From contig NZ_PPPX01000001.1 in assembly GCF_002902305.1 (NCBI RefSeq), forward strand, positions 1,166,150 to 1,230,149: DNA of 64,000 nucleotides, written 5' to 3'. Under the pieces are notes generated by a model. That model ran no database searches. It saw only the letters and a program-made list of their open reading frames with translations, and was not told where the DNA came from. Position 1 is the stretch's first letter. Every line of letters starts with the position of its first letter. The stretch is from Staphylococcus argensis (lineage in GTDB: Bacteria; Bacillota; Bacilli; Staphylococcales; Staphylococcaceae). The translations under genes and the position numbers were made by a program. Of this stretch, positions 52,261 through 61,181 are shown in pieces.

Positions 52261-52701
52261 ATGCTCGATAAGAATCAACTTCTCTATGTTATGACACAAC
52301 CTGATATGGAGCGCCTCACACGATGTGAATTTGTCACCCATACGTATCTCTATCCTGGAAACTTAAGCAAAGTGCTCAATTATCTTGTCAGTAGCAGTCG
52401 TTTAGATTTGAAGCACCAAATTTCAACGTCGAAAAACTTACTGCATATCAATAAACTCGTTCCCATTTATGTGAATCCACATCTCACATTGTTTCCGATT
52501 AAGCAACAGCGTGCACCGCTTCAAATTTACATCAATGCTCACCAAATTCGAGGTTTAACTTCTAAAGGTTCACAAACACTCATTTATTTTAACTCACGCA
52601 AGCAACTGCTCGTTGATGAAGGATATACTTTAATACGCAAAAAATGGTTAGAAAGTTTATCTTTAGCGACATTCTATCAGCAAGATATTGAACTATCGTG
52701 A
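52261..52701 (+). CDS. ecfX: EcfX, conserved partner of SigS
   Basis: 146 residues, cytoplasmic, no membrane helix, which distinguishes it from usual membrane anti-sigma factors. In S. aureus the gene downstream of sigS is called ecfX and is thought to act on SigS. A weak ComK-like pattern (tyrosine-, lysine- and leucine-rich, with THTYLYPGNL) is visible, but I cannot assign a domain. It starts three bases after sigS and its 3' end overlaps the convergent gene by nine bases. Confidence 0.82.
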   Translation: MLDKNQLLYVMTQPDMERLTRCEFVTHTYLYPGNLSKVLNYLVSSSRLDLKHQISTSKNLLHINKLVPIYVNPHLTLFPIKQQRAPLQIYINAHQIRGLTSKGSQTLIYFNSRKQLLVDEGYTLIRKKWLESLSLATFYQQDIELS

Positions 52702-53148
52702 CCGATTATATTTATATTCTAATAACTTTTTGGTGAAAAAGGCGGTCGTCTGCTTGATGAGCCAAAGTGCGATAATCACAAGTCCGACGGCCCCTATTAA
52801 TATTAGGATAGCTGAAAGTAGCGTGAGATTTCCTTGCGGATGAATAAAGTAATTCACTGCACTCAAACTAGTAATAAAGTCAAAAAGAAAGAGTCCTACA
52901 GTTATGACATAAGAGACGAGTAAACCTAATAACAGTAGCATAAAGGTTGTCGTACTCACGACTTTCTGACGAAAAATGTGTGCTTTGAGAAACTGATTAG
53001 CAAAAAAGATGGGACGTTGTAGAAGTTGCGCATCTTGTTCTTGCTCTGGATCCATTTGTTGGATAGTTTGTTGAAGCTGTTTTTTCTCTTTCTTATTCAG
53101 AAACCACAAGTGTTTCGTTACCTTTTGTTGAAATAAATCTTTGTTCAT
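52693..53148 (-). CDS. Two-helix membrane protein of unknown function
   Basis: 151 residues. The N-terminal 60 residues are a charged helical segment (LWFLNKKEKKQLQQTIQQM), reminiscent of HAAS/DUF1700-type modules. Two hydrophobic segments follow (about 62-92 and 105-130). AGGAG lies upstream of the ATG. It is convergent with ecfX and overlaps it by nine bases, so mutual antisense effects at the 3' ends are possible. In S. aureus a gene of this kind also lies near sigS-ecfX. Confidence 0.72.
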   Translation of the reverse strand: MNKDLFQQKVTKHLWFLNKKEKKQLQQTIQQMDPEQEQDAQLLQRPIFFANQFLKAHIFRQKVVSTTTFMLLLLGLLVSYVITVGLFLFDFITSLSAVNYFIHPQGNLTLLSAILILIGAVGLVIIALWLIKQTTAFFTKKLLEYKYNRSR

Positions 53149-53230
53149 TACATTACTCCTTTAATCACTTCTTTCATCTTAACTGAGATGTGAAAGAGGT
53201 ACAATAGCACGGTATACATTTTCTCAAATT

Positions 53231-53280
53231 AAAATGGCTCGTATTCGAAAAGGAAAATCCACAATTCGAAACGAGCCATC
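53231..53280 (-). terminator. Terminator between tal/repeat region and the two-helix protein gene
   Basis: ATGGCTCGT (53234-53242) pairs with ACGAGCCAT (53271-53279), extended by TTCGAA/TTCGAA. On the minus strand TTTTAATTT follows. It would end read-through from tal and the repeat element. Confidence 0.7.
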
Positions 53281-53311
53281 GTTATGTTCTATATTTAAAT
53301 TCTTGAAATAT

Positions 53312-53341
53312 AATCAGCAACCGAGACTGGGACATAAATGT
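53312..53341. repeat. Intergenic repeat fragment (GAGACTGGGACATAAAT)
   Basis: I recognise GAGACTGGGACATAAAT as a short repeat found in many staphylococcal spacers. It stands next to structured repeat copy 2. Its function is unknown. Confidence 0.5.
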
Positions 53342-53393
53342 GAATTGACTTCTGAGATAAATAGAAAGCAAGCTTAAAGTAAATTTTTGAGCA

Positions 53394-53525
53394 AATTTTC
53401 AATGTGTACTCGAGACGCTTGATGGAACTAGACCACAACGAAAATCCATTCTTAGAGCTCTTTGAGCGAAAAGAATTAGTTGAGTGTGGTCCCATAAGCA
53501 AGCGAGAGTTATAACATTGAAAATT
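53394..53525. repeat. Structured intergenic repeat, copy 2 (putative RNA element)
   Basis: The core 53434-53488 matches the core at 222-276 at 54 of 55 bases. The arms are unlike those of copy 1, but pair internally: AATTTTCAATGT (53394-53405) with ACATTGAAAATT (53514-53525), CGCTTG (53416-53421) with CAAGCG (53499-53504), and GACCACA (53431-53437) with TGTGGTC (53485-53491). The element follows the tal stop by about 55 bases, in the same orientation as copy 1 after tyrS. Within the core ATTCTT/AAGAAT and GCTC/GAGC can form an inner hairpin. Confidence 0.7.
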
Positions 53526-53579
53526 AATAAGTATTAATTTTGTCCAAGTCTCTTCTACTTGAGATTTCCTAATTCATTA

Positions 53580-54293
53580 CTAAAGAATAGACAATCCTGA
53601 GCTTTGAATATCTTTCGCAAAGCCTTTAACAGTGTCGACAGAAAGGCTCTCAATATCGCGACCTAAGTTATTGTTCACTTTACTTACCACACCTGCTGGG
53701 CAAGTGATGATGTCTGCACCAATTTCGTCGGCTTGAATCACGTTAATAACTTCACGGCAGCTCGCCCATAATAATTTCACACCTGCTTTACTATGCGTTA
53801 CTTTCACAGCTGCTTTCATTAAAGGTAACGGATCGACGCCTGTATCAGCGATGCGTCCTGCGAAGACAGAAACGTATGTCGGCACGCCTTCTGTCACTGC
53901 ATCAGTAATCGCTTGAACTTGTTCCATAGTATACACTGCTGTGACGTTAAGTTGCACATGTTGCGCAGATAATTTCTTAATTAAAGGAATAGTAGATTCG
54001 CCTTTCGTGTTAACGATCGGAATCTTCACGAAGACATTATCTCCATATTGTTGTAGAATTTCCGCTTCACGTTCCATCGTTTCCATATCATCCGCAAAGA
54101 CTTCAAATGAAATCGAAGCGTCAGGGATTTCACGCACTGCTTCTTCAGCGAACGCTTTATAATCTTCTACCCCCGCTTTCGCCATTAAACTTGGATTTGT
54201 CGTAAATCCGTCTACTTCTTTATTTTTATATGCGAGTTTCATCGCTTCGATATCCGCACCGTCAGCGAACACTTCAACATTTAAATTTCTCAT
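53580..54293 (-). CDS. tal: Transaldolase
   Basis: Transfers dihydroxyacetone units in the non-oxidative pentose phosphate pathway. The 237 residues match the staphylococcal Tal. DGFTTNPSLM (about residues 28-37) and the Schiff-base lysine in NVFVKIPIV (about 92) are visible, as is the late AGRIADTG. It belongs to the short (type 3B/fsa-like) group. GGAGGAAG precedes the ATG. It is a single-gene unit followed by the structured repeat. Confidence 0.94.
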   Translation of the reverse strand: MRNLNVEVFADGADIEAMKLAYKNKEVDGFTTNPSLMAKAGVEDYKAFAEEAVREIPDASISFEVFADDMETMEREAEILQQYGDNVFVKIPIVNTKGESTIPLIKKLSAQHVQLNVTAVYTMEQVQAITDAVTEGVPTYVSVFAGRIADTGVDPLPLMKAAVKVTHSKAGVKLLWASCREVINVIQADEIGADIITCPAGVVSKVNNNLGRDIESLSVDTVKGFAKDIQSSGLSIL

Positions 54294-54504
54294 TACTTTC
54301 TTCCTCCTCTATGAGACCCAACTTAGATAATATATTTATTTAAATCAGTTTGAGTATAATGTTTAATCTCTTTATACCACCCATCGTTAGCAAATACTAC
54401 TCTTTTGCTTGTGTAGTTTGATTGTACTTTAAAGTATTATTTTTAAAATGACTCCTTACTCCCCTGAGCTCGTCTTCCACTTTTCCATTAAAATGATTTA
54501 ACGA

Positions 54505-54532
54505 TTACAATAATTGAAAAATATGCTATTAT
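54505..54532 (+). promoter_or_regulatory. Promoter of the three-helix membrane protein gene
   Basis: TTACAA (54505-54510), 16 bases, TATTAT (54527-54532) with TG one base upstream (extended -10). Confidence 0.55.
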
Positions 54533-54561
54533 TAAGAAATGTAATATTGGAGGAGGTCAAC

Positions 54562-54867
54562 ATGGCACGTTCAAAATTATATTTCTATATCGCTATTATT
54601 CTCGTATTAATTAGTATTTACTTTAATACGCATAATCCTCTACTCACGAACCATTTTAGCTCAATGATAAAAGTTATCTTTATGTGTAGCATTATTAACG
54701 CGATTATTCTGATTGCAGCTGTAATATTTAATGACAAATCAATTAAACATTTACATGAAAAATCTGGATGGATTAGATACGCAAGTAAGGTGCTTCCTTT
54801 CGTATTACTCATCGTGATCCTCTTACATATCGTATCATTATTATCCACATTCGGAATTCTATTCTAA
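54562..54867 (+). CDS. Small three-helix membrane protein
   Basis: 101 residues. Three hydrophobic segments (about 6-22, 34-54 and 75-98) make almost the whole protein. No known domain is apparent to me. The ATG at 54562 has GGAGGAGG upstream at five bases; the in-frame codons before it are inside the promoter and are not coding. It stands between tal (divergent) and the crcB pair, with its own terminator. Confidence 0.75.
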   Translation: MARSKLYFYIAIILVLISIYFNTHNPLLTNHFSSMIKVIFMCSIINAIILIAAVIFNDKSIKHLHEKSGWIRYASKVLPFVLLIVILLHIVSLLSTFGILF

Positions 54868-54872
54868 AGACG

Positions 54873-54919
54873 TAATCCCAGCTCGAGTGACACGCAAATC
54901 ACTACTCAAAGCTGGGATT
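54873..54919 (+). terminator. Terminator after the three-helix protein gene
   Basis: AATCCCAGCT (54873-54882) pairs with AGCTGGGATT (54910-54919), with an inner GAGTGA/TCACTACTC segment. TTCATTTAT follows. Confidence 0.75.
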
Positions 54920-54958
54920 CATTTATACACTGACATTATTTAAGAAAGAAGGCTTTAT

Positions 54959-55327
54959 ATGCATCGTTATTTCTATATCTTTCTCGGCGGTGGCATAGGC
55001 GCTTTATTACGCTATGGTCTGGCGCAACTGAATCATCACGGTACCTTTCCTCTCGGTACATTCTGCGCTAATCTCGTCGGTGCCTTTCTCATGGGATTGC
55101 TCAGCGCTCTCGCCATACGCTATTTCCATAATAATACCAACTTAAAGAAAGGTTTGACGACTGGACTACTTGGCGCTCTTACCACATTCTCAACATTCCA
55201 GTTTGAGTGTCTGAACATGTTGCAAGAAGGTTTGATCGGCTTACTTGCTCTATATGCGATTTCTAGTTACATTCTCGGCATTCTATTATGCTACCTTGGC
55301 ACTCGAATAGGAGGTCGTTTGCAATGA
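54959..55327 (+). CDS. crcB: Fluoride channel subunit FluC/CrcB
   Basis: 122-residue four-helix Fluc-family channel that lets fluoride leave the cell. The family signature GALTTFSTFQFE lies at about residues 72-83 and GGGIGALLRYG at 9-19. It ends with an ATGA overlap with a second crcB, so the pair probably forms an antiparallel heterodimer as in several Firmicutes. AAGG lies at eight bases before the ATG. I see no fluoride riboswitch (GGNGAUGG start) in the 40 bases before it. Confidence 0.92.
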   Translation: MHRYFYIFLGGGIGALLRYGLAQLNHHGTFPLGTFCANLVGAFLMGLLSALAIRYFHNNTNLKKGLTTGLLGALTTFSTFQFECLNMLQEGLIGLLALYAISSYILGILLCYLGTRIGGRLQ

Positions 55328-55671
55328 ATCTCATTCTCGTACTCATAGGTGGGGGTTGTGGCGCCCTCGTTCGCGGCTTATTAACGGATTATTGCAATCA
55401 ACGTTTCAAACAAAGTTACCCGATTGCAACCATTATCGTCAATATCGTAGCCAGCTTTCTTATTGCTTTCGTTTCTGGCTATAGTCTGCAAGCACAGTGG
55501 TTGTCGCCTCTGTTCACGATTGGCTTTTTAGGTGGACTCACTACCTTTTCTACCTTATCGTCTGAGTTAACAAATTTCATACAAGCCCGCCAAATCGGTC
55601 ACTTTATCATATACAGTGTGATTCAATATCTCGGTGCGTTTCTCGCTTGTCTTCTTGGCTACTATATTTAG
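55324..55671 (+). CDS. crcB: Fluoride channel subunit FluC/CrcB (second copy)
   Basis: 115 residues. The same signature reads GGLTTFSTLSSE at about residues 78-89, and GGGCGALVRGL opens the chain. Start at the ATG of 55324, with GGAGG upstream inside the first crcB. Four-base overlap with the first copy implies coupled translation. The two subunits differ, so neither is a recent duplicate. Confidence 0.92.
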   Translation: MNLILVLIGGGCGALVRGLLTDYCNQRFKQSYPIATIIVNIVASFLIAFVSGYSLQAQWLSPLFTIGFLGGLTTFSTLSSELTNFIQARQIGHFIIYSVIQYLGAFLACLLGYYI

Positions 55672-55674
55672 TTT

Positions 55675-55745
55675 AAAAGGGTACAAACATCATGGTTAGT
55701 AGGCACTTTAACCCTACATCCTTTCCATGTGCTTGTACCCTTTTT
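55675..55745. terminator. Bidirectional terminator crcB/aldo-keto reductase
   Basis: AAAAGGGTACAA pairs with TTGTACCCTTTTT, with inner stems CATGG/CCATG and GGTTA/TAACC. It lies between convergent genes. Confidence 0.82.
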
Positions 55746-55777
55746 ATGTCTTATATTTTAAAAATACCCGCTATCAC

Positions 55778-56611
55778 TTAACCTTCATACGTCGTTGGAT
55801 CGGGCCCAAAACGTTGATCTGTATCTAACTGATTCATACGCTCCATATGCGCCTCTGATAACTCAAAGTCAAAAATATCGATATTCTCTTTAATATGCTC
55901 TGGATTCGCAGAACGTGGGATAGAAACGACGCCACGTTGGTAAACCCAACGAAGAATCACTTGTGCTGGCGTTTTACCCACCTCGTTCGCAACCGCAACT
56001 ATTGTATCATTCGTTAACGCATCGCCACGCGCAAGAGAGGACCAAGACTCTAAGTAAATACGTTGCGCGTCGAGATAAAGACTCAGCTTACGTTGTTGGA
56101 AAGTCGGATGATATTCAACTTGATTAATTACTGGCTTGATGGAAACTTGAGCCAACAGTGCCTCTAGCTGTTCAGGTTCAAAGTTACATACGCCGATATT
56201 ACGTACATTCGTATCTTTATATAAATCTTCCATACCATGCCAAGTACCGACCATCACTGCTTCGTCTGTCCCTGGCCAATGCATGAGATAAAGATCTAAA
56301 TAATCTAAGCCTAATTTCTTCAGTGATTCTATATATGCTGATTCTACATTCGCACGTCCATAATCCGTTAACCATAATTTAGATGTCACAAACAGATCTT
56401 CACGTGTTAAATCACTTTCTTGTAACGCCTCTTGAATCCCTTCACCTACTGCTTGCTCATTACCGTAGCGGGTTGCAGTGTCGATATGCCGGTACCCATT
56501 GAGTATTGCCGTCTTCACCGCATTCTTGCACGTTTCGTAGTCTGTAAGTTCGAACGTACCGAAACCTAGCATCGGCATTTCATGACCATTATAGAATTCA
56601 ATATTCTTCAT
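55778..56611 (-). CDS. Aldo/keto reductase
   Basis: 277 residues, NADPH-dependent AKR barrel. Catalytic Asp/Tyr are in RHIDTATRYGNE (about residues 43-54), the lysine in TSKLW (about 80), and the histidine in LYLMHWPG (about 110). IPRSANPEHIKENIDIFDF binds the cofactor. The substrate is unknown; the family often reduces methylglyoxal or diketo-gluconate-like carbonyls. GGGAGG precedes the ATG at 56609-56611. Confidence 0.88.
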   Translation of the reverse strand: MKNIEFYNGHEMPMLGFGTFELTDYETCKNAVKTAILNGYRHIDTATRYGNEQAVGEGIQEALQESDLTREDLFVTSKLWLTDYGRANVESAYIESLKKLGLDYLDLYLMHWPGTDEAVMVGTWHGMEDLYKDTNVRNIGVCNFEPEQLEALLAQVSIKPVINQVEYHPTFQQRKLSLYLDAQRIYLESWSSLARGDALTNDTIVAVANEVGKTPAQVILRWVYQRGVVSIPRSANPEHIKENIDIFDFELSEAHMERMNQLDTDQRFGPDPTTYEG

Positions 56612-56703
56612 GTTTCGTCCTCCCAAAGTGTGTGTTTTGTCCTACCATCTCATTATTTACCCTTTAGGCTAAATAAGATAACAAATTCAATCCTTTATAT
56701 ACT

Positions 56704-56750
56704 AAAAGGAGCAGGACTGAAATCGCGTTGATTTCGTCGCCCCACTCCTT
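56704..56750 (-). terminator. Terminator-like hairpin (staphylococcal repeat) after the NERD-like gene
   Basis: AAGGAG (56706-56711) pairs with CTCCTT (56745-56750), and GAAATC with GATTTC in the centre. On the minus strand CTCCTTTTAGTA follows. The GTGGGGCGACGAAATC portion is a recurrent staphylococcal spacer sequence. Confidence 0.65.
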
Positions 56751-56830
56751 CGATAGTAGCTTACGTCTCGACTTTCCATCTTTTTACAATGACTTATAAG
56801 CTCTACTTCGTTTCAAGTAATCTGTCTTTA

Positions 56831-57739
56831 TTAATTAAACGTTTCTATTTCTTCCATAATGCGCTGTAACTCGTTTACATCATACTGAATGCGACCATGG
56901 AAGACGAATTTATTGAAGTATTCGTCTAATTGTTCAGGTCCGACGAGTACTTTAGAACCTGAAGTTTGTGCGTAGTTAGAAATTGTAACATCGCCTTCAT
57001 TTTTAGGATTAAAGTAAAGAATCGTTGTTGGTGTGAATTTAAGATTCAAACGTGTTTGTAAGTCCGTTGCGACTTTCTCGATATCTTCTAATTGTGAAGA
57101 GTAATCGATTACAGATAAGGAATGTTGATCCTCGTTCTGATCAAACACTAAAGTATGATGGTCCTTTTTAGATAAATCTAACGTATCAAAGATTTGTTCT
57201 AACATTGGTTGCTCGTTAAACTGAGCTGCACTAACGCCATTTAACACATGCCCTTTGAGTAGTTGTGAATCGATGATGTAAAGGCCTGTACGTGTGAGTA
57301 CGAGATGACTAATACGTTTCACGTCATCGAATTCGTTACGTGGCAAGAAGATGTTAGCCATAATGTGCATATCTTCTGGACGGATACGTTTCTCGTTGAC
57401 CAGGCGTTCGCGAATACCAATTAAGCGCATATCAGTGACATACTCGCTATGATTCTTAGAGAATAATTTCAACGCATCGATTTCTCTATCTTTCGCGTTG
57501 ACCGTCGCTTGATGTTCTTCTTTTTGCTTAGTGACCACTTTCTTGTTCTCAACACGTTCTTTCTCTAACGCATCTGCATGTTCGTCGTTCAACGTTTGTT
57601 CGCGTGATTCGTATTGATCTTTAATCTTATTCTGTGCTTTCTTCTTACTTGATAAGGCTACAATAAATAAGATAAAGCATATGATCGCTACGACAATCGC
57701 TACGATTAAACCAATTTCTATTGGTCCAAATGAACTCAT
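56831..57739 (-). CDS. Membrane-anchored coiled-coil protein with NERD-like domain
   Basis: 302 residues. One N-terminal helix (about 8-30), a charged coiled coil (about 32-95, many E, K and Q), then a globular domain. In that domain NIFLPRNEFDDVKRISHLVL and RTGLYIIDSQLLKGHVL resemble NERD (nuclease-related) sequences. Function is unknown, and the catalytic residues of a nuclease are not obvious. Transcribed after metK in the same direction, about 80 bases away. Confidence 0.7.
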   Translation of the reverse strand: MSSFGPIEIGLIVAIVVAIICFILFIVALSSKKKAQNKIKDQYESREQTLNDEHADALEKERVENKKVVTKQKEEHQATVNAKDREIDALKLFSKNHSEYVTDMRLIGIRERLVNEKRIRPEDMHIMANIFLPRNEFDDVKRISHLVLTRTGLYIIDSQLLKGHVLNGVSAAQFNEQPMLEQIFDTLDLSKKDHHTLVFDQNEDQHSLSVIDYSSQLEDIEKVATDLQTRLNLKFTPTTILYFNPKNEGDVTISNYAQTSGSKVLVGPEQLDEYFNKFVFHGRIQYDVNELQRIMEEIETFN

Positions 57740-57822
57740 TATTATAACGCTCCTTTTATACTCTTTTCATTGATTATAATAGATAAAATGAAATCATTCG
57801 ACTACATTGTGCCGAATTTCAA

Positions 57823-59022
57823 TTATTGTTTTTGAACGGTATCTTTTAATAAGTTCACTTTATCTAGTTTTTCCCAAGGTAATAAGACATCTGTGCGACC
57901 GAAATGACCATAAGCTGCAGTTTGTTTGTAAATTGGTTGCTTCAAGTCTAGCATTTTAATAATACCTGCCGGGCGTAAATCGAAGTGCTCGCGCACAGCG
58001 GAAACGAGTGCTTCTTCGCCTACTTTACCAGTGCCAAACGTATCGATCGCGATGGATACTGGCTCCGCTACACCAATGGCATAAGCAAGTTGCACTTCAC
58101 ATTTCTCTGCGAGCTCAGCTGCGACGATATTCTTCGCAACGTAACGTGCGGCATATGCTGCTGAACGGTCAACTTTCGTCGGATCTTTACCACTGAAACA
58201 ACCGCCACCGTGACGTGCATAACCACCATACGTATCAACGATAATCTTACGACCTGTAAGACCTGCGTCCCCTTGTGGTCCACCGATGACGAAACGTCCT
58301 GTAGGATTGATGTAGAAACGTGTCTCTTCGTCTAATAACTCGTCAGGCACTGTTGGATAAATCACGTGTTCTTTCATATCTTTCTCAATTTGATCTAGGT
58401 CTGCATCTTCAGCATGTTGTGTAGATAATACAATGGTATCAATACGATGTGGTTTGTCGTTCTCATCATATTCTACTGTAACTTGAACTTTACCATCTGG
58501 GCGTAAGTAATTGAGAATATTATCGCGACGCACATCGGATAGACGTTTCGCAAGTTGATGAGATAAGAAGATAGGTAGCGGCATATAGGTATCGGTTTCA
58601 TTGGTTGCATAACCAAACATGAGTCCTTGGTCACCTGCGCCTGTCGCTTCGATTTCTTCTTCTGTAATATCTTTACGATATTCGAGTGCCTTGTCGACAC
58701 CTTGTGCGATGTCTGGCGATTGCTCATCAATCGCTGTGAGCACGGCCATCGTTTGACTATCATAACCGTATTTAGCACGCGTATAGCCAATGCCTTTCAC
58801 TGTTTCACGCACAACTTTAGGAATGTCAACATATGTACGTGTTGATATCTCTCCAGAGATGAGCGCCATCCCAGTCGTCACTGTCGTCTCACATGCGACA
58901 CGTGCATCGGGGTCATCTTTCAATATTTCGTCTAGTATGGCATCTGATATTTGATCAGCTATCTTGTCTGGGTGGCCTTCAGTTACTGATTCTGAAGTGA
59001 ATAATCTCTTATTATAAGTCAT
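57823..59022 (-). CDS. metK: S-adenosylmethionine synthetase
   Basis: Makes SAM from methionine and ATP. The ATG at 59020-59022 ([20 protein letters not shown]) with AAAGGAG upstream gives 399 residues; the 14 residues preceding this reading lie in the leader. [12 protein letters not shown] (about residues 120-131) and [16 protein letters not shown] are the family signatures. The leader contains a SAM-I riboswitch, so the gene is turned off when SAM is plentiful. It is divergent from pckA. Confidence 0.97.
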   Translation of the reverse strand: MTYNKRLFTSESVTEGHPDKIADQISDAILDEILKDDPDARVACETTVTTGMALISGEISTRTYVDIPKVVRETVKGIGYTRAKYGYDSQTMAVLTAIDEQSPDIAQGVDKALEYRKDITEEEIEATGAGDQGLMFGYATNETDTYMPLPIFLSHQLAKRLSDVRRDNILNYLRPDGKVQVTVEYDENDKPHRIDTIVLSTQHAEDADLDQIEKDMKEHVIYPTVPDELLDEETRFYINPTGRFVIGGPQGDAGLTGRKIIVDTYGGYARHGGGCFSGKDPTKVDRSAAYAARYVAKNIVAAELAEKCEVQLAYAIGVAEPVSIAIDTFGTGKVGEEALVSAVREHFDLRPAGIIKMLDLKQPIYKQTAAYGHFGRTDVLLPWEKLDKVNLLKDTVQKQ

Positions 59023-59084
59023 AATGTACTCCTTTATATATAGATTACGAATATTCCCCTCCAACAGAGCTTAACAAAAAAGAG

Positions 59085-59243
59085 CCTTCTTCACTACATA
59101 GTTAGAGAGAAGGCTCAGTACGTCCATTCGCTCTTATCGTTCAGACACATGCGTCTGCAAACGGTTTGGCACCTTTCTTCACACTTGAGAAGAGGTTGCT
59201 GGGCTTCCTTGGGTCCATGTCCCTCCACCACTCAGGATAAGAG
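59085..59243 (-). ncRNA. SAM-I riboswitch (S-box) of metK, with terminator
   Basis: On the minus strand the aptamer opens with CTTATCCTGAGTGGTGGAGG, continues with AAGCCCAGCAACC and AAGGTGCCAAACC, and closes with GATAAGAG (59131-59139). The terminator GAGCCTTCT/AGAAGGCTC (59092-59116) and a six-U tract (59085-59090) follow. Confidence 0.96.
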
Positions 59244-59358
59244 AATCCGTTACTTCTAATAGTACCTAAACTGACCATTGATGTCAATTTAACTTTTTCG
59301 ACATATTCTTTCATATATCGGTATGGAATATTAACATAAATGTGTTATACTTTTTAAC

Positions 59359-59372
59359 TGTAAAGGCTTACA
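59359..59372. promoter_or_regulatory. cre-like site at pckA
   Basis: TGTAAAGGCTTACA is palindromic at its ends and matches TGNAANCGNTNNCA except at one central base. It lies 8 bases after a TATACT -10 box (59346-59351) and 28 before the start codon. CcpA or CcpN control of pckA is known in Firmicutes; the site itself is inferred. Confidence 0.6.
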
Positions 59373-59399
59373 TTAAAATTACCGCTGGAGGGATTAAGT

Positions 59400-60989
59400 A
59401 TGGCAACTGATACGTATACTTACACGAACAAGATTAAGAATTTATTAAAAAAACCTAGCTCACTATTCCAACTTTCGACGACAGAACTTTATTACAAAAT
59501 CATCGAGAATAACGAAGGAGAACTCACTGAATTAGGCGCAATCAATGCGAGAACTGGTAAGTACACGGGCCGTTCACCAAAAGACAAATTTATCGTGACA
59601 GAGCCTTCCTATAAAGACGACATCGACTGGGGCGAAGTGAACCAACCTATCGATGAAGAAACGTTCCTCAAATTATACGACAAAGTTCTCGACTACTTAG
59701 AAGCGAAAGACGAATTGTATGTCTTCAAAGGCTATGCTGGAAGCGACAAGAAGACCACTCTTCCTCTTACTGTAATCAACGAGTTAGCATGGCATAACCT
59801 TTTTGCTCAAAATATGTTTATTCGTCCTGAAAGTAAGAAAGAAGCAGAATCTATCGACAGTGGTTTCACAATCGTTTCTGCTCCTAAATTCAAAGCGGAT
59901 CCAGCAGTAGATGGTACAAATTCTGAAACATTTATCATCGTTTCATTCAAGCATAAGATTGTACTTATCGGTGGTACAGAATATGCCGGCGAAATGAAGA
60001 AAAGTATCTTCTCTGTTATGAACTACTTATTACCTAAAGGCAACATCATGAGCATGCACTGCTCTGCTAACGTTGGTAAGAAAGGCGATGTTGCATTATT
60101 CTTCGGTCTATCAGGTACTGGTAAGACGACTTTATCTGCAGCAGCTGACCGTAAACTCATCGGTGACGATGAACACGGTTGGAACGAAGATGGTATCTTC
60201 AACATCGAAGGCGGTTGCTATGCGAAAGCAATCAACCTTTCTCGTAAGAAAGAACCTCAAATCTACGATGCGATTAAATACGGTACAGTACTCGAGAACG
60301 TCGTAGTAGATAGTGAAGGACATGTTGACTTCGATGATAACTACTATACTGAAAATACTCGTGCAGCTTATCCAATCCACCACATCGACAATATCGTGGT
60401 ACCTTCAAAAGCAGCACACCCTAACACAATCATCTTTTTAACAGCAGATGCATTTGGTGTACTTCCACCAATTTCTAAATTAACGAAACAACAAGCGATG
60501 TATCACTTCTTAAGTGGATTTACATCTAAACTTGCAGGTACTGAACGCGGTGTTACTGAACCAGAACCATCATTCTCAACATGCTTCGGTGCACCATTCA
60601 TGCCATTAAACGCGAAAGTTTATGCTAACTTATTAGGTGAACATATCGACAAACACGATGTTGATGTTTACTTAGTTAACACAGGCTGGACTGGCGGTAA
60701 ATATGGTGTAGGCCGTCGTATTAACTTAAATTACACTCGTAAGATGGTTGACCAAGCAATTACAGGTGAATTGAAAAATGCAGAATTCACTAAAGATGAA
60801 ATGTTTGGCTTAAACATCCCTAAAGATATAGAAGGAGTACCACAAACAATTCTTAATCCTATCAATGCTTGGAGTAAGCCAGAAGAATATAAAGAACAAG
60901 CACAAGATTTAATCAGCCGCTTCAAAGACAACTTTGCTAAATTCGGCGAAGACGCAGAAGACATTGCGCAAGCTGGTGGCTTTGAATAA
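59400..60989 (+). CDS. pckA: Phosphoenolpyruvate carboxykinase (ATP)
   Basis: Gluconeogenic enzyme that makes PEP from oxaloacetate with ATP. 529 residues, the ATP-dependent family length. [10 protein letters not shown] (about 55), the P-loop [12 protein letters not shown] (about 236-247), [18 protein letters not shown] and [11 protein letters not shown] are all present. GGAGGG precedes the ATG at five bases. Divergent from metK; the shared spacer holds the SAM riboswitch on the other strand. With acsA and putA it makes a set of glucose-repressed functions. Confidence 0.97.
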   Translation: MATDTYTYTNKIKNLLKKPSSLFQLSTTELYYKIIENNEGELTELGAINARTGKYTGRSPKDKFIVTEPSYKDDIDWGEVNQPIDEETFLKLYDKVLDYLEAKDELYVFKGYAGSDKKTTLPLTVINELAWHNLFAQNMFIRPESKKEAESIDSGFTIVSAPKFKADPAVDGTNSETFIIVSFKHKIVLIGGTEYAGEMKKSIFSVMNYLLPKGNIMSMHCSANVGKKGDVALFFGLSGTGKTTLSAAADRKLIGDDEHGWNEDGIFNIEGGCYAKAINLSRKKEPQIYDAIKYGTVLENVVVDSEGHVDFDDNYYTENTRAAYPIHHIDNIVVPSKAAHPNTIIFLTADAFGVLPPISKLTKQQAMYHFLSGFTSKLAGTERGVTEPEPSFSTCFGAPFMPLNAKVYANLLGEHIDKHDVDVYLVNTGWTGGKYGVGRRINLNYTRKMVDQAITGELKNAEFTKDEMFGLNIPKDIEGVPQTILNPINAWSKPEEYKEQAQDLISRFKDNFAKFGEDAEDIAQAGGFE

Positions 60990-61027
60990 GTTAATAGCAC
61001 GTCATTAACTTAATATTGTTTTCATAG

Positions 61028-61062
61028 AAAAACGTCAATTTCATTCGAAATTGACGTTTTTT
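61028..61062 (+). terminator. Terminator of pckA
   Basis: AAAAACGTCAATTTC and GAAATTGACGTTTTT form a perfect 15-bp stem with a four-base loop and a T-run. Confidence 0.92.
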
Positions 61063-61181
61063 GTATGAACTATATTGAGTTGTTCAACAGCCAGACACTC
61101 TTGCACACTTCTACTGATGCCCCTACTTTTTAATGTTATAAAGCATACTTATAGCGATATTACTCACTCTATTTCAGTTAT

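Noticed and set aside
59023..59064. Longer metK reading frame
   Set aside because: It extends into the riboswitch leader; AAAGGAG lies directly before the MTYNKRLF start.
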